Of a stretch of 64,000 nt of DNA, positions 1 through 11,025 are shown piece after piece. A program made the translations under genes and the position numbers. The notes under the pieces are model-generated. The model ran no database searches, was not told where the DNA came from, and saw only the letters and a program-made list of their open reading frames with translations. The DNA lies in contig NW_003314314.1 in assembly GCF_000143415.4 (NCBI RefSeq), forward strand, positions 431,443 to 495,442, written 5' to 3'. The DNA comes from Selaginella moellendorffii (taxonomy: Eukaryota; Streptophyta; Lycopodiopsida; Selaginellales; Selaginellaceae). Position 1 is the first letter of the stretch. Every line of letters starts with the position of its first letter.

Positions 1-345
1 TTTTGAACGAGGATTTGACTTGACCATTGAATAGTCAAGCACGTTCACACAGGTTAGCAAGCTACGTACAGCACGCATTACTTTTTTGAAGCTTCTATGA
101 TTCTCCCACTGATTCCTTCATGCAGGCTTTGTGTGTCAACATCCTTGAAATTTAAACATTTCCGCTCCCGTAAAGATGGGAAGGACCATTTCAACGTAGC
201 ACTCGCGTGCTCTGGATGTTAGATTGACAATCTCAATCCTATTGCAACAAAAACTTGGTGAAAGAAACCGAAACCCCTCGTTCGATTTGATTAGAACTTA
301 CATGAGAGGAGAGATTGATCATCTCATCCACAACAAAACCTCTCT
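1..345 (+). repeat. Flanking repeat R, copy 1 (outer arm of palindrome)
   Basis: Non-coding sequence containing the blocks GACTTGACTTGACC-like, GATTCCTTCATGCAGGCT-like, AAAGATGGGAAGGACCATTT and TTCAACGTAGCACTCGCG. The same series occurs reversed near 3120-3440 and, shortened, in plus orientation near 12306-12421 and 13575-13710. It lies on the 3' side of the HMA mini-gene in the two palindrome arms. It could be a decayed mobile-element end or simply the duplicated 3' flank. No ORF, terminal repeat or target duplication was recognised. Confidence 0.7.
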
Positions 346-369
346 ATGATCAGTAATCAGTCACGAATT

Positions 370-773
370 CTAGCAGCAGCAGCAAGAGCAGCGGCAGCAG
401 CAGCAATCGTCCTTTGGCTTGGGCTTTTCCACCTTGATCTCCTGGACGGATTCCACAGAAATACACTTGCGTTTCTTCTCGGTGGCCTTGAGGATGTCGT
501 CCACCTTGAAATCACCCGTGAAGGTGTAAAGGGGATCGTTAACCTCCACTTTCTTCACACCTGCAAGAGCACGAAGATCTCTTGATCAGCGATCAAAATT
601 TGGGAGAATTTGCGGAAATCTACACTCACCGGAGACGCCGTGATAGATCTGAGACATCATCCTGTCCTTGCATTTGTTGCAAGAGTCCACTTTCAAGACA
701 ACCTGCAGCACAGAGCTCGAGATCAGACAAGGCTCAACGAAATCAGAGACGCAATGCTCACCTTCCAAGCCAT
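370..773 (-). CDS. HMA-domain mini-protein with polycysteine tail, copy a
   Basis: Three exons, 762-773, 630-702 and 370-560, give a 91-residue protein. Exon 1 encodes only MAWK. Exon 2 carries VVLKVDSCNKCKDRM, an HMA-like first strand with a CxxC metal-binding pair. Exon 3 completes the babbab-like fold (KKVEVNDPLYTFTGDFKVDD) and ends with a Lys-Pro stretch, DD and a run of eight Cys among nine residues. All junctions are GT-AG and agree with copies b and c. HMA domains bind soft metals such as Cu, Zn or Cd. The tail could add thiolate ligands or be S-acylated; that is inference. There is no CaaX prenylation box, unlike HIPP proteins. It sits in the left arm of the palindrome, with a TATA motif upstream at 888-894. 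Confidence 0.8.
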
Positions 774-887
774 CTTGATTGTCTACGAATTTGCAGATCA
801 CAGTTGTGAAATTCGCAGCTTTGACAAGCTTGAGACACTAGATACGGAATGAAGAGGGCCCTGCTGCTGACTGGGGAGACGTCATGA

Positions 888-894
888 ATTTATA
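888..894 (-). promoter_or_regulatory. TATA box of HMA copy a
   Basis: Read on the minus strand the sequence is TATAAAT, followed after six bases by GACGTC and then by the GGGCCC-containing leader. The same arrangement lies upstream of copies b (2514-2520) and c (15502-15508), about 120-150 bp before each ATG. Conservation of the block between copies is expected from recent duplication, so it is not independent proof of function. Confidence 0.55.
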
Positions 895-1074
895 TCCGAG
901 CAGCAGTCGGATGGAATGCTTTCCACTCGTTTTACGCGGAAAGTTTCCCGTAGGAATTGCCGCGTGGAAGCCGTCTTTGTATGTACGATGAATCCCGCGC
1001 ACGTTCGTAAAGAGAAAACGTTTTTTTTATTATAATACTTTTTATAAGACCTATAATCCGTTTGGCGCCAAAGC

Positions 1075-1250
1075 CCTAATTGTTTGAACAGAAATGTAGG
1101 GTTTGATCGCTGGCGTGCAAGACCTGGCGCGCTCACACCGCCTGGATCGGCACTGTTGTCGTGCGGTGGAAGATCGCCCCCAATTCGACAACCAGGGCGT
1201 CATGATCCAGAAGGAGCGCCGCTCGAATCTGTGGCAAGCACGAAACAAAG
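1075..1250 (+). pseudogene. F-box gene fragment a
   Basis: This matches the start of the intact F-box gene at 15855. It has the leader GAAATGTAGGGTTTGATC, then jumps to GTGCAAGACCTGGCGCGCTC and runs to the region around residue 75. About 95 bp holding the start codon and the F-box core are deleted, and similarity ends near 1250. It cannot encode the F-box protein. It marks the left arm as a copy of the HMA c / F-box divergent unit at 15-17 kb. Confidence 0.8.
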
Positions 1251-1501
1251 AACAAGGCCAGAGAACTCTGGCCGAGGTTGCCAAACTTTCCTTCTTCTTT
1301 CTTCTATGAAGATGGAGATGGAGCTCCAATCTCTCTCCATCATGTAACCATCCTTCTAGCGATGGAACACACTCACTTATTCCATCCAGAAACCTTTAAA
1401 ACATCATAGCCCGCAGTGGATAATTAAGAGGGCGAGACCGATCGACAAGAATGTTGTACAGCTGCTGATGACGACTGGCGATGGCGATGATCATCCTCAA
1501 G

Positions 1502-2090
1502 TCAGCATGGAAATCCTACTCCGCAGGGAATTGCTCCTGCCGAGAGAGTTAGCTCACCAATGTAGGCCGTGGGCTTGGCAGCGAGGCTCGAGGCTTTGCC
1601 ATAGACCGATCCAGCTCTCCAGACGTGATGAAGTACGCTCCATTCAGGAACAAGTTCTTCCCGGATCTCCAGTGCCAGCTCTTCCAGATTGATTTCTCAG
1701 TGTACTCTCGCTTTATGATCAAACATCAGTTTTGTAGCCTATACAAAGAAAAAGTTCAAAAAAGCTTTACCTCTTTCGAGTTTTTGCAAAGAATGTATTG
1801 CCTTCAATTGTGGGATTTGCGCTGCCTCCAATGGCGTACATCTTCCATTCTGTGTAGTCATGGTTGACAATGTGGAAGTATCCGTGTCGGCATCTACCAA
1901 AGCAAAAGAAGAATACGAAATCCAGTTAGAAAAGCCAAACCCGTGCGCAAAGAAAGCAAAAGCGTGAGGCTGACCTCGGCATTCTTTCGACTAAACCCTG
2001 TTTAAAGTGATTGTAAGCTACAGTCACTTGCATTGCCCGGTCCGCAGTGTAATCGTCGTTGTGTCCCAGGAGCATCCAAAGCGTGAAAAA
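1502..2090 (-). pseudogene. Pectate lyase (PL1) 3' fragment, frameshifted
   Basis: The minus strand encodes successive pieces of a plant pectate lyase. Exon 1975-2086 reads [20 protein letters not shown]...GLVERMPR. Exon 1771-1893 reads [20 protein letters not shown] and IGGSANPTI. The last exon, 1502 to about 1710, reads WKSWHWRSGKN and ends in PCGVGFPC then TGA. PL1 enzymes cleave de-esterified pectin in cell walls by beta-elimination. The first half of the gene is absent: at about 2090 the sequence changes abruptly into an F-box fragment. A 2-bp insertion in the last exon (TCTGGA-GA-GCTGGATC) shifts the frame, and the preceding junction is also out of phase. It is a dead fragment in the centre of the palindrome. 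Confidence 0.85.
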
Positions 2091-2205
2091 AAGGAGATCT
2101 AGGAGGTGTGAGCGTGCCAGGCCTTGCAGACCGTCAGCAACAAAAGGAGATTGAGAGCGTGGTACCGGAAGATCTGGAGAAAGCGCTCCAAGAAAGAGAT
2201 TTCTT
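2091..2205 (-). pseudogene. F-box gene fragment b
   Basis: The reverse strand reads TTCTTGGAGCG, then CCAGATCTTCCGGTACCACG and a stretch matching HALDFLFLLA through CKTWRAHT of the intact F-box protein at 15855. Small deletions remove the initiator region. The fragment ends abruptly where the pectate lyase exon begins. It is the right-arm counterpart of the fragment at 1075-1250 but keeps a different part of the gene. Confidence 0.75.
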
Positions 2206-2267
2206 TCAAAAAATTATGACAAATTTGAAAAACTCAGTTGGCGGTCAATTGGCGCCAAAATCCAAAA

Positions 2268-2352
2268 TGGGGTGAGAGATGCTCGAACTCTCGACCTCAG
2301 GATTTCTCAGGAGCTATGAGACCTACGCGCTGACCAACTGCGCCACCACCTC
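2268..2352 (-). tRNA. tRNA-Met(CAT) elongator, intron-containing, probably degenerate
   Basis: The minus strand matches the plant elongator tRNA-Met: D-arm TGGCGCAGTTGG, anticodon-arm CTCATAG with the usual short intron after the anticodon, and T-arm GAGAGTTCGAGC. Length is 85 nt including the intron. Two changes weaken it: an A-C mismatch at the second acceptor pair, and loss of the conserved G53-C61 pair (C to A) in the T stem. It may be a pseudo-tRNA. A further truncated piece of the same gene is at 15703-15755. Confidence 0.65.
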
Positions 2353-2513
2353 TTCTAGAAACTTCTTATATAATTATAAGTCAAACCGTGCATTTTATTT
2401 TTCATCAGATTCATTGGACGTAAGTTCAAGCAAGGACGCCTTCCACGCGGGCGAAACTTTAAGCGGAAACCGAGTGGAAAGGACTGGAAATCTTGCGTCG
2501 CACGTTACTCGGG

Positions 2514-2520
2514 TATAAAT
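2514..2520 (+). promoter_or_regulatory. TATA box of HMA copy b
   Basis: TATAAAT followed by TCATGACGTCTCCCC and a GGGCCC leader, about 140 bp before the copy-b ATG. The sequence is nearly identical to the upstream regions of copies a and c. Confidence 0.55.
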
Positions 2521-2658
2521 TCATGACGTCTCCCCAGTCAGCAGCAGGGCCCTCTTCTCTTCTGCTTCTCCGTCTCTCCGACTCTCGTGGTTATTGGTAT
2601 CGCTTGTCAAAGAGCTGCGAATCCGTGATCTTCTCGATCAAATTCGTAGACAATTAAG

Positions 2659-3072
2659 ATGGCTTGGAAGGTGAGCATTGCGTCTGGCTGATTTCGTTGA
2701 TTGTTTGATCTCGAGCTCTGCGCTGTAGGTTGTCTTGAAAGTGGACTCTTGCAACAAATGCAAGGACAAGGTTATGTCTCAGATCTATCACGGCGTCTCC
2801 GGTGAGTGTAGATTTCCGCGAATTCTCCCAAATTTCGATGCTGTGATCGCTGAACAAGAGATCTTCATGCTCTTGCAGGTGTGAAGAAAGTGGAGGTTAA
2901 AGATCCCCTTTACACCTTCACAGGTGATTTCAAGGTGGACGACATCCTCAAGGCCATCGAGAAGAAACGGAAGTGTATATCTGTGGAATCCGTCCAGGAG
3001 ATCAAGGTGGAAAAGCCCAAGCCGAAGCCAAAGGACGATTGCTGCTGCTGCTGCTCCTGCTCCTGCTGCTAG
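2659..3072 (+). CDS. HMA-domain mini-protein with polycysteine tail, copy b
   Basis: Exons 2659-2670, 2729-2801 and 2879-3072 give a 92-residue protein. Residues 1-4 (MAWK) come from a 12-nt exon. Exon 2 is 73 nt in every intact copy and holds VVLKVDSCNKCKDKVMSQIY. Exon 3 holds GVKKVEVKDPLYTFTGDFKV, then PKPKPKDD and a tail of nine Cys in eleven residues. It has the topology of a heavy-metal-associated domain, with CNKC in the place of the usual CxxC metal loop. This is the cleanest family member: all four splice sites are canonical and the TATA and leader are intact. It is the mirror image of copy a. Its metal ligand, partner and cellular location cannot be read from sequence. No signal peptide or membrane segment is seen. 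Confidence 0.82.
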
Positions 3073-3119
3073 AATTCCAGACTGATCACTGACGATAAAG
3101 AGTTTTGTTGTGGATGAGA

Positions 3120-3440
3120 TGATCGATCTCTCCTCTCTGTTTTCCTTGTAATCAATTTCGAACGAGTGTTTAACGTAGAGCACCAGATCATTCAGTTTCT
3201 TTCACCAAATTTTTGTTGCAATAGGATTGAGATTGTCGATCTAACATCCGGAGCACGCGAGTGCTACGTTGAAATGGTCCTTCCCATCTTTGCGTTTAAA
3301 TTTCAAATAAAGCCTGCATGAAGGAATCATTGGGGGGAATCATTATCACTTCACAAAAAGTAATGCGAGTTGCTGTAGATTGCTGGCTATAGGCCAGGTA
3401 GACGACGTGTGTGAACGTCGTGCTCGTGTCAAGTCAAGTC
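3120..3440 (-). repeat. Flanking repeat R, copy 2 (right arm, inverted)
   Basis: The reverse complement of this stretch matches 1-345 through the motifs around AAATGGTCCTTCCCATCTTT, the CTTCATGCAGG block and the GACTTGACTTGAC block. It closes the right end of the palindrome 3' of HMA copy b. Confidence 0.7.
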
Positions 3441-6429
3441 CCGTTTCATAAGCATTGACTTTGACATGGACTTCTGAGATATTTCTGTCCAGTGGCAGTA
3501 CAATGAGTTGTATATATATTTTATGTGATTGTATGGATACAAAACCATGTCCATCCCAGATATCCCACTGAAAACAACCTCTAGGCTCCATCAGTGTCCC
3601 TATTGTATTAACAGGGAGCTAACCCTAGGTCAACCATAAAATATTTTTGGAATATTCCTATGCTTCTGCCATTTTAGAATATAAATGAAAATCCTCTATA
3701 ACCCTGTAGGTTGCAGCACATTGCATTGCCAAGGAATCTCCATTCTTTGTTGGGTATGGAAGATAATTGATTTCTGAAGAAAGTAGTGTAGCCAGATCAG
3801 AAAAATTTAGATCATAAGTAACCAATAAACAACTAGCTTAGAAAATTGCTTCTCAAGAAATCTGACAATGTGTAAGAAAGGAAAAGATTCTTTACAGTTA
3901 ATTAAAAGTTGATCAAGATTGTCTAAAGGACATTGAAAGGATAAAAATTTTTGAGTGAAGCCACATGTTGATATGCCATTGACAAGGATCTGGAACTGAT
4001 TTACAAATGCAACACATTTTTAGCGACTGCAAAAGAATAAGTAACAATTTATTTTCTTGGACTACAGGATGAAAACGGTGCCATGAAAAGAATTAGTAAG
4101 ATGTCTTTAATACAAGAAATAATTGATGAGTTTATTCAATAAAGTTAGTAGAAGCTAATTTATTTCATCATTAACCCCTCTTTACCACCCTTTATTATAA
4201 TTTATAGAATGACAATGCTATTTTTTTGTATTTATTTATTAAAAATTAATTTATTTTCTATCTTGGCAAAAGAATATATAGTTATGCATTAAGAAAATTA
4301 AATTTCTATGATATCTCTAAATAAAATTATATAATATAGATTTTTTAGATATAAAGTAACTTTCCTTATTTACCTTACTACATTTCACATTTCACACAAT
4401 TGTTTTCTGGAAGAATTTGAAACCCTAATACTTATTGCAATTGAAACTAAATAAAATTAATTAATAAATTTACTACTTAATATTTTTTATCTTGGTTAAG
4501 CAAGTAGTGGATGGATAAACCTAAAAAAAAATTGATATTATTTAAAATAATCTTGTAATTATAAATTATAATCATATTTATAATTTAAAATAAGCTTTTC
4601 TTTAACAATTTTTAGAGGATCTTGTGGTTGGAGATTGGATGATGCATCATAAAAGGCCTAAATAAGAATATATAAAATTACAAATTATGGACGTGTTACT
4701 TTTTTTTGTTTTTTTTACTTATAAAGATAAATATCAATATAGATAAATCTTGTTTATTCACTAAAGTTAAATTATAATCACTATAGGAAAAACAATCTAG
4801 CTAAATTTAGGCTATAAATTATTTTTAAAAAAAATATTAAGTAATAATAAAATTATTTATAAGACTGGGTGACAAAAAAATGAATATGACTAACAAGGAT
4901 GAAGGTTATAATTAACAAAAAATGGAGAATGATACGTTAAATAATGCTAAGAATTATTATAAAAAAACTCATTAAAAAAAGAATATCATATAATCATTAT
5001 ATCAAAAAAATTTAAAAACTTGAATAATATGCTTTGATTATTTATTAGTGTGAGGATGGTGAAAGTTGATAGCTTACTTTTGATATAAAGGAAATAAATA
5101 AACTAACACCAAAAGGGGAAACAAATTAAAGCCCACAATCATTAATAATGTTATTTAGCAATCTATAAAGACAAAGGATCTTTTTATAGATAAACTCAAC
5201 CTCCATCAACTGTTTATCTACATAGCAAAAAAATGTGTCATTTTGGAAACCATTCAATCATAATAAAGATATTGCTAAATCCTTAAAATGGTAGAAGATC
5301 AATAAGGAAATTTATAAAAGTAGATTTCCAAGCCTCTAAGAGGAAATGATTGGAGAAGACAAATTGAATGATGCTAACGTATTTTGATTCACTAAAACAT
5401 ATTGTTAGTAGAACCAAACTTTCCAATATACTTAAACATATTAGGCCATTTGGGACCAATTGCAATATCTTGTAAATGTCAAAGTGCTTTGTTGTAAGAG
5501 TGTCATAGCACATTTGGATAACATACAACCACATGTCATATAGCTGAGTGAATTAATAAAGAAGTCCATCTTAAAATTGAAAATACTAATGATTGACCAA
5601 CTTGAAATATTATTTGGCTTCTTATTAGATATATTTATTTTTTATTTTGCATTTGATTTAGGTTTAAGCCTAAACTCAATACTATATTAGTGTAAACCAT
5701 AAATTTTTCCTTTCTAATTTGCTAACACCTCGTTTATCTAACCACTATGGCCTTAGTCTTAGTTAAGTTCCCTCGCCAAGGTTCACACCTATATTATTAG
5801 CTTCTACTTGGTTCTATTTGGTTTCAACAACTCATTACACGAGCAATAGGGTGTTAGCCATCCATCCACGAATTCCCAAATTCTCTCCCAGTCCCCTTCC
5901 CAAGGTTAAATTGGACTTAAAGTTTGACTACAATCTCTATAGGCATAAACAGCCAAGCACACCAAGCCTCCAAATTCTTAACATCTTGGTACAACAAAAC
6001 TTAATTATATGATTCTCTAAATTCTAAGCTTTGGGTGCAACACTTGCTTTGGGACACTAGAAGGAAACACTGTGGCATAACGGCCCAATATGGGTACTCT
6101 TACTCCCCCACTTCCATCCCGAAGGGAAGACCCAAGCCCTTATGAAGGGTGAGGATTAATAAGCCACAAAGTATTCAAGTGGGGCACTACTCTATATAAG
6201 TTGGAAGCACTGCAGTCGGTTTCCTTTTTAGGGGTGGGAGCTACTCTTGAGCACGTCTTTGGGTAGCCCCTCCGACACCACCCTAGTCCATGCTCACTCC
6301 CACCCAAAGCCCTTCAACCCCAGTTTTAACCTCAAGTCAGTTTAGAAGCACTACTAAAGAGTTCTTTCAAAACTGATTTCTGTACCTCATTATCCCTACT
6401 ATACTTTTGGACCCCCCCCCTGGAGACAC
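3441..6429. other. AT-rich block without recognisable genes
   Basis: Strongly AT-biased sequence with only short ORFs that resemble nothing I know. From about 5700 to 6400 the composition becomes more balanced and reads like part of an old repeat, with runs such as CTCACTCCCACCCAAAGCCC. No open polyprotein or clear long terminal repeat was found. Confidence 0.5.
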
Positions 6430-6434
6430 ACGCT

Positions 6435-6538
6435 TTGGACTCGGTCTTGATTTCGATCTCAGACTCGACCTCGGACTCGTCCTTGGACCCGATCTCGAAC
6501 TCAATCTTGGACCCGACCTTGGACTCTATCTTAGACCC
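6435..6538 (+). repeat. Degenerate 12-bp tandem repeat beside an assembly gap
   Basis: About eight and a half units of a 12-mer with consensus GAYYCGAYCTYG, running directly into the run of N. An AT-converted relative in the opposite orientation lies at 26240-26356. The open frames across the gap are an artefact of the repeat and the N run. Confidence 0.8.
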
Positions 6539-7076
6539 NNNNNNNNNNNNNNNNNNNNNNNNNNNNNNNNNNNNNNNNNNNNNNNNNNNNNNNNNNNNNN
6601 NNNNNNNNNNNNNNNNNNNNNNNNNNNNNNNNNNNNNNNNNNNNNNNNNNNNNNNNNNNNNNNNNNNNNNNNNNNNNNNNNNNNNNNNNNNNNNNNNNNN
6701 NNNNNNNNNNNNNNNNNNNNNNNNNNNNNNNNNNNNNNNNNNNNNNNNNNNNNNNNNNNNNNNNNNNNNNNNNNNNNNNNNNNNNNNNNNNNNNNNNNNN
6801 NNNNNNNNNNNNNNNNNNNNNNNNNNNNNNNNNNNNNNNNNNNNNNNNNNNNNNNNNNNNNNNNNNNNNNNNNNNNNNNNNNNNNNNNNNNNNNNNNNNN
6901 NNNNNNNNNNNNNNNNNNNNNNNNNNNNNNNNNNNNNNNNNNNNNNNNNNNNNNNNNNNNNNNNNNNNNNNNNNNNNNNNNNNNNNNNNNNNNNNNNNNN
7001 NNNNNNNNNNNNNNNNNNNNNNNNNNNNNNNNNNNNNNNNNNNNNNNNNNNNNNNNNNNNNNNNNNNNNNNNNNNN
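6539..7076. other. Assembly gap (538 N)
   Basis: Unsequenced bases. The gap starts inside a tandem repeat, the likely cause of the break. Confidence 0.99.
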
Positions 7077-9143
7077 CTTCATGGTTATTGTGTTGTATAA
7101 ACTTTTGCTTAGGCTTATAAAAATGGATTTGAAATGTACTATTTGTATGAGTTTACTTGGGCTCATGACTGAAGTATATTAACAACTTAAAGTCACATAT
7201 TAAGTTGGCAAAATTAGTGTTAGCCTTTTAGTAGTTATCATATAAGCTATTACCATGTTATTATAGGTAAGCCTTGGGTTTGACATGAGTGGCAAATAAA
7301 CTAATCTATAAGTATATAATATGACACTAGTTGATCCTTTGATTATGAGTGGATCAAATAAGACTATAGGGATTAGTCTATAATTCAAATAATCATTGCC
7401 ATATTCTTTCATAAACTCTTCTTATAGGATTGAAAGCAGTGTGAATGCAAGTTTAAGGTTTAATTAAAGTTGAGGCCAAAAAGAGAGTCATAATAGACAA
7501 AGGATCAAACACATAAATTATTTTTTCTCTAAAAAATGATTTGCAATAAGATGTGATCTCATTACTTGTGTTTATGTCATCTGATCAAGAGTCTCTACTT
7601 CAATACATATTGGTTATAGTGATTTTACAAGTGGTGTGCTATAGGATGGATAACAAAGAAGTGTTAAACCATTTTGTTTAGGCTTGTTAATGGAAAGTTA
7701 ATGTTGCAATGCTTAATTTTTCCCAAGAAGCCTTACTATTACTCTTTGAGTAGCTTGGTGTTAGATTATTTTTGAGTTTGGTTAGAAAGTAGGTGATATC
7801 AATTTATTTATATTGTAAATAAAACTAATGGTATTAAGTGTTATAAATATTTATTAGTGGGATGTGGCATTTATGTTTTATTTTATCAATTAAAGTTGTT
7901 ACTTGATAATATGATAAATCTTTGTAGTAATATTATGAGCTTACTCATTGTATTGCTCAATTTGATGATCAAATTATTGTGATTCTATATCATATTTTAA
8001 TGTTCATGAGCAATGTATTTATGAAGTTATTTATTCAAACAATAATCAACCCCAAATTGGTTGATAGTGATGTCTACTTGCAAGTAATAACATTGTAATA
8101 GCTTTGATTGAGTTTTCAAAGGTGATCCATTATACTAAACTAGAGTTAGTACCTTAGTTCCTATTCATTAGGTTTTGAAAAGGTTTTAACATTCATTTAT
8201 TATACATTGTCAATGAATTTATTAGTATTTAAAATAGATTATTGGATAGAGAAGGTGTGTAGTTGAGATGTTAACATCACTAACACTTATGTTAGTGAAA
8301 GTTATAGAATTATATTGAGTGAGGAGAACTTTTCCTTAGAACTTGATTTTTTATGTTATTTTTCTTGTTAGTGTTTAACTTATACTTGATCTTGAAGGTG
8401 ATTGAAAAAGAATGTTAGTGAAATATTTAGTATTTATAATTAAATTTTAGGTATTTATTATGATATTAATGTTGAATATTTAAGCATGTTATTAAATACT
8501 TTAGTATTTTATTGGGTCATAAGAATTTGTGTTAAGGTGAAACTATGTGATGTTGTAAATAAAAAGAAGTTGGTTAAGTCTTAAAAATTTGCATTCTTAA
8601 TCTAAGAGTCATTCTTTCTTTAGGATAGAAAATTTTTCACACATTTTTTAGACTTTTCTAATGGTTGATATATTATTTATTTTGCCTAAAAACCATTCTG
8701 TTTTTGTAAACTATTACAAACTAGTGAAAGAGTTGGAATTGACTTCGGTTAGCTTAGACTTTAGTAAATAGTTTATATACTTAAAAGGGATGCTAACTAA
8801 GACAATTGAGTTGAATGGAATTTAGAGTTGAAGTAGAAAAGTGGTTATTACATTTTTTTAAGAAAATGATTTTTATACTTTTCCTCTAAATATTATGCTC
8901 AATGGTAAATTGCACTTTGCATTTGGTATGAGAATAGTGAGCTCTCATTGATTTTAACTTGGTTTTGGTAGCCCTATGCATTTGGTTGGTTGAGGATAAT
9001 GATGTGTAACTTAATTATTTGCGGTTGAGGTGTTAGTACTCGTATTATAATTTTATCCATTAGGAAGTTGTGTACATATATGAGCTAATTTAATAGTCTT
9101 CACTTTAGTTTTGCTGAGTGTTGATTATTTATAATTAGCCTTT
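7077..9143. other. AT-rich intergenic sequence
   Basis: No coding region, RNA gene or defined repeat could be recognised. It has frequent stops in all frames and long T-rich stretches. Confidence 0.5.
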
Positions 9144-10965
9144 TCAGTTATACTCAAAGTTAAAATCAAGCATCCTCTTATCCCATTTGAAGCTTTGACC
9201 ATAATCATTTATAAGCTTGGTGATTACTGAAGCACTTCGAATAAAGCATTGCATTGTTGTTAAAATTTGTAAGAAGCTCACTAAAAACATAAGTTCCATT
9301 AAGAAAAGTGCTAATACTCTTGAGCTTTCCACCATTGATGTGCTTTCCTGGGTCAACCAGCTTTCATCAGACTTAGAGCATCAATTTCAGTCTTTATTCC
9401 ACTATTTTCTGTAAGCCCCTAACCTTTACTCATTCCCATAGTAGCTCATTTGTCTCCTTAAGAACCTTGAGAGCAATAATGTGTAATGTATTGTAAATAG
9501 AGGCAAAAAAATCTTGCTGAAATCTTGCTGATGATGTAGTCAAAATATGACCTTTAACACCAGCAATTGTAGCATCTACAATATTGCCCAATTGCAAACA
9601 ACAAACCCCTGTAAGCACACTTAGCATCATTCATGGTGGATTTAAACATCTTCATATGTGTTCCCCTGTTATTATTCACCACCAACACCTTTGACAAGGA
9701 ACAACACCACCTTCTACAGAAAAGAGTCAAATATAAAAATAAGTAAGAACGAAAAAATATTGAGATTGCCAAATGAAAGCTTGAGGAGTTAACATTCAGC
9801 TACGTGATCAGTTGTGATAGCATAAACAAGGCTCCATAGCATACACTAAAATGGCAGTCCAAGAACTTTCATACCATAAAAAACTTCAACTCCCACATAG
9901 AAAAACTCCTCAAATTCTGCAATAACATGTTCAAAAACAGTATCTAAAGAGTACACACCTTCTAGTTTTATGACATCCTTGCAAATATACAGAACAGACA
10001 GTACAAGCTTCTCCACTGCAGCTATTCCACTGGCTCCACCATTAAGCATTGTAATGCATATGAGTTATGCATTTTAGTCCTTGTGCCTGAATCCGGGTTG
10101 AAATGAGCTTGGCAGAAAGCAATGTGAAGGTCTGGCAATGTATTTGCTGCAGTTTGGACAACAAGCTGGCAGCTCCCAGCTTTTCTTCTCATTGAAAACG
10201 TTTTTATACTCTTGGAACTTCGCACTATACCAGATTTCACAAATTGTTGTTGAAACTTGATTGTTGTCTCTCAGTATAATAATAATAATAATAGTAATAT
10301 ATAATTCACACCTTCCTTAGTTCACCACAAACCTTGCAAGCTTCTGCTGCTTTCCATTCACTCTCATGGGATATGGAGGCATGTCTTTGTGAAAACAACC
10401 AACATGCCTCTCCATCTTTGATTTTCCCAAATGCCTATATAAATTTTGTTGACTGCATCCCAAATTTCAGGAATTCAAATCCCTGGCACTATCTCAATCA
10501 AACTTCAAATGCTATGCCCCCTATTGTCACCTGAAAAAAGTATCTTCAACACTTTATCCATGCAATTTTGTGAGCCATCCAATGTTGCAAGAAGCTTCAT
10601 ATTTTTTTGCAAAGCATGATCTTTTATATGGAGCATGTTTGTGGCTAGAGTAAGAAGAATTTGCCCACTCCCACCTTCATGTTGATTAGAATCCTTTGGT
10701 AGATCAGGGCCAACCATTTGAGCATCTTCTATTTGGAAGTAGCACCAGGTGAGAAGATCTACTACCCTCCACAACTCTAAGGATGTGTCTACTGTAATAA
10801 TTGCTGAGAAAAATCATCCATCAAAATGCGTTGCTAAACAAGTAGAGCATCTACACAGAATCTTTGCTCGAGATGATGAACTCTCACCCTCTTTTGCTTT
10901 AGCTTGTCGCAGCAGCCGACTAACCCATCTGCCTGCTTGTATCTCGGACTGAACACGCAAAAAGC
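9144..10965 (-). other. Unrecognised minus-strand coding-like fragments
   Basis: Several minus-strand stretches look coding and are separated by plausible introns. Around 10830-10950 reads SEIQAGRWVSRLLRQAKAKE. Around 10540-10774 reads WRVVDLLTWCYFQIEDAQMV and LLTLATNMLHIKDHALQKNM. Around 10022-10240 reads QLVVQTAANTLPDLHIAFCQ. Around 9846-10020 reads EKLVLSVLYICKDVIKLEGV. Around 9430-9560 reads FQQDFFASIYNTLHIIALKV. The helical, leucine-rich character suggests a large alpha-solenoid protein. Several joins meet in-frame stops, so it may be a decayed gene. I could not name the family. Confidence 0.35.
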
Positions 10966-11025
10966 CTAAACTTCCTATCATATTCAGGCATTAAAGTGAA
11001 ATTAATTACAAAGCCCTAGAGCGGC

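Noticed and set aside
370-400. Polycysteine tails as a mere CAG/TGC microsatellite artefact
   Set aside because: Tails use mixed TGC, TGT and TCC codons, end in stops at similar places, and recur in diverged copies a/b and e; constraint is plausible though slippage contributes.
6030-6050. GGGTGCAACAC resembling the end of 5S rRNA in reverse
   Set aside because: Only 11 bases match and the following sequence is unrelated.
6407-7166. Long open frames across the N run
   Set aside because: They exist only because N codons are not read as stops and the flank is a 12-bp repeat.
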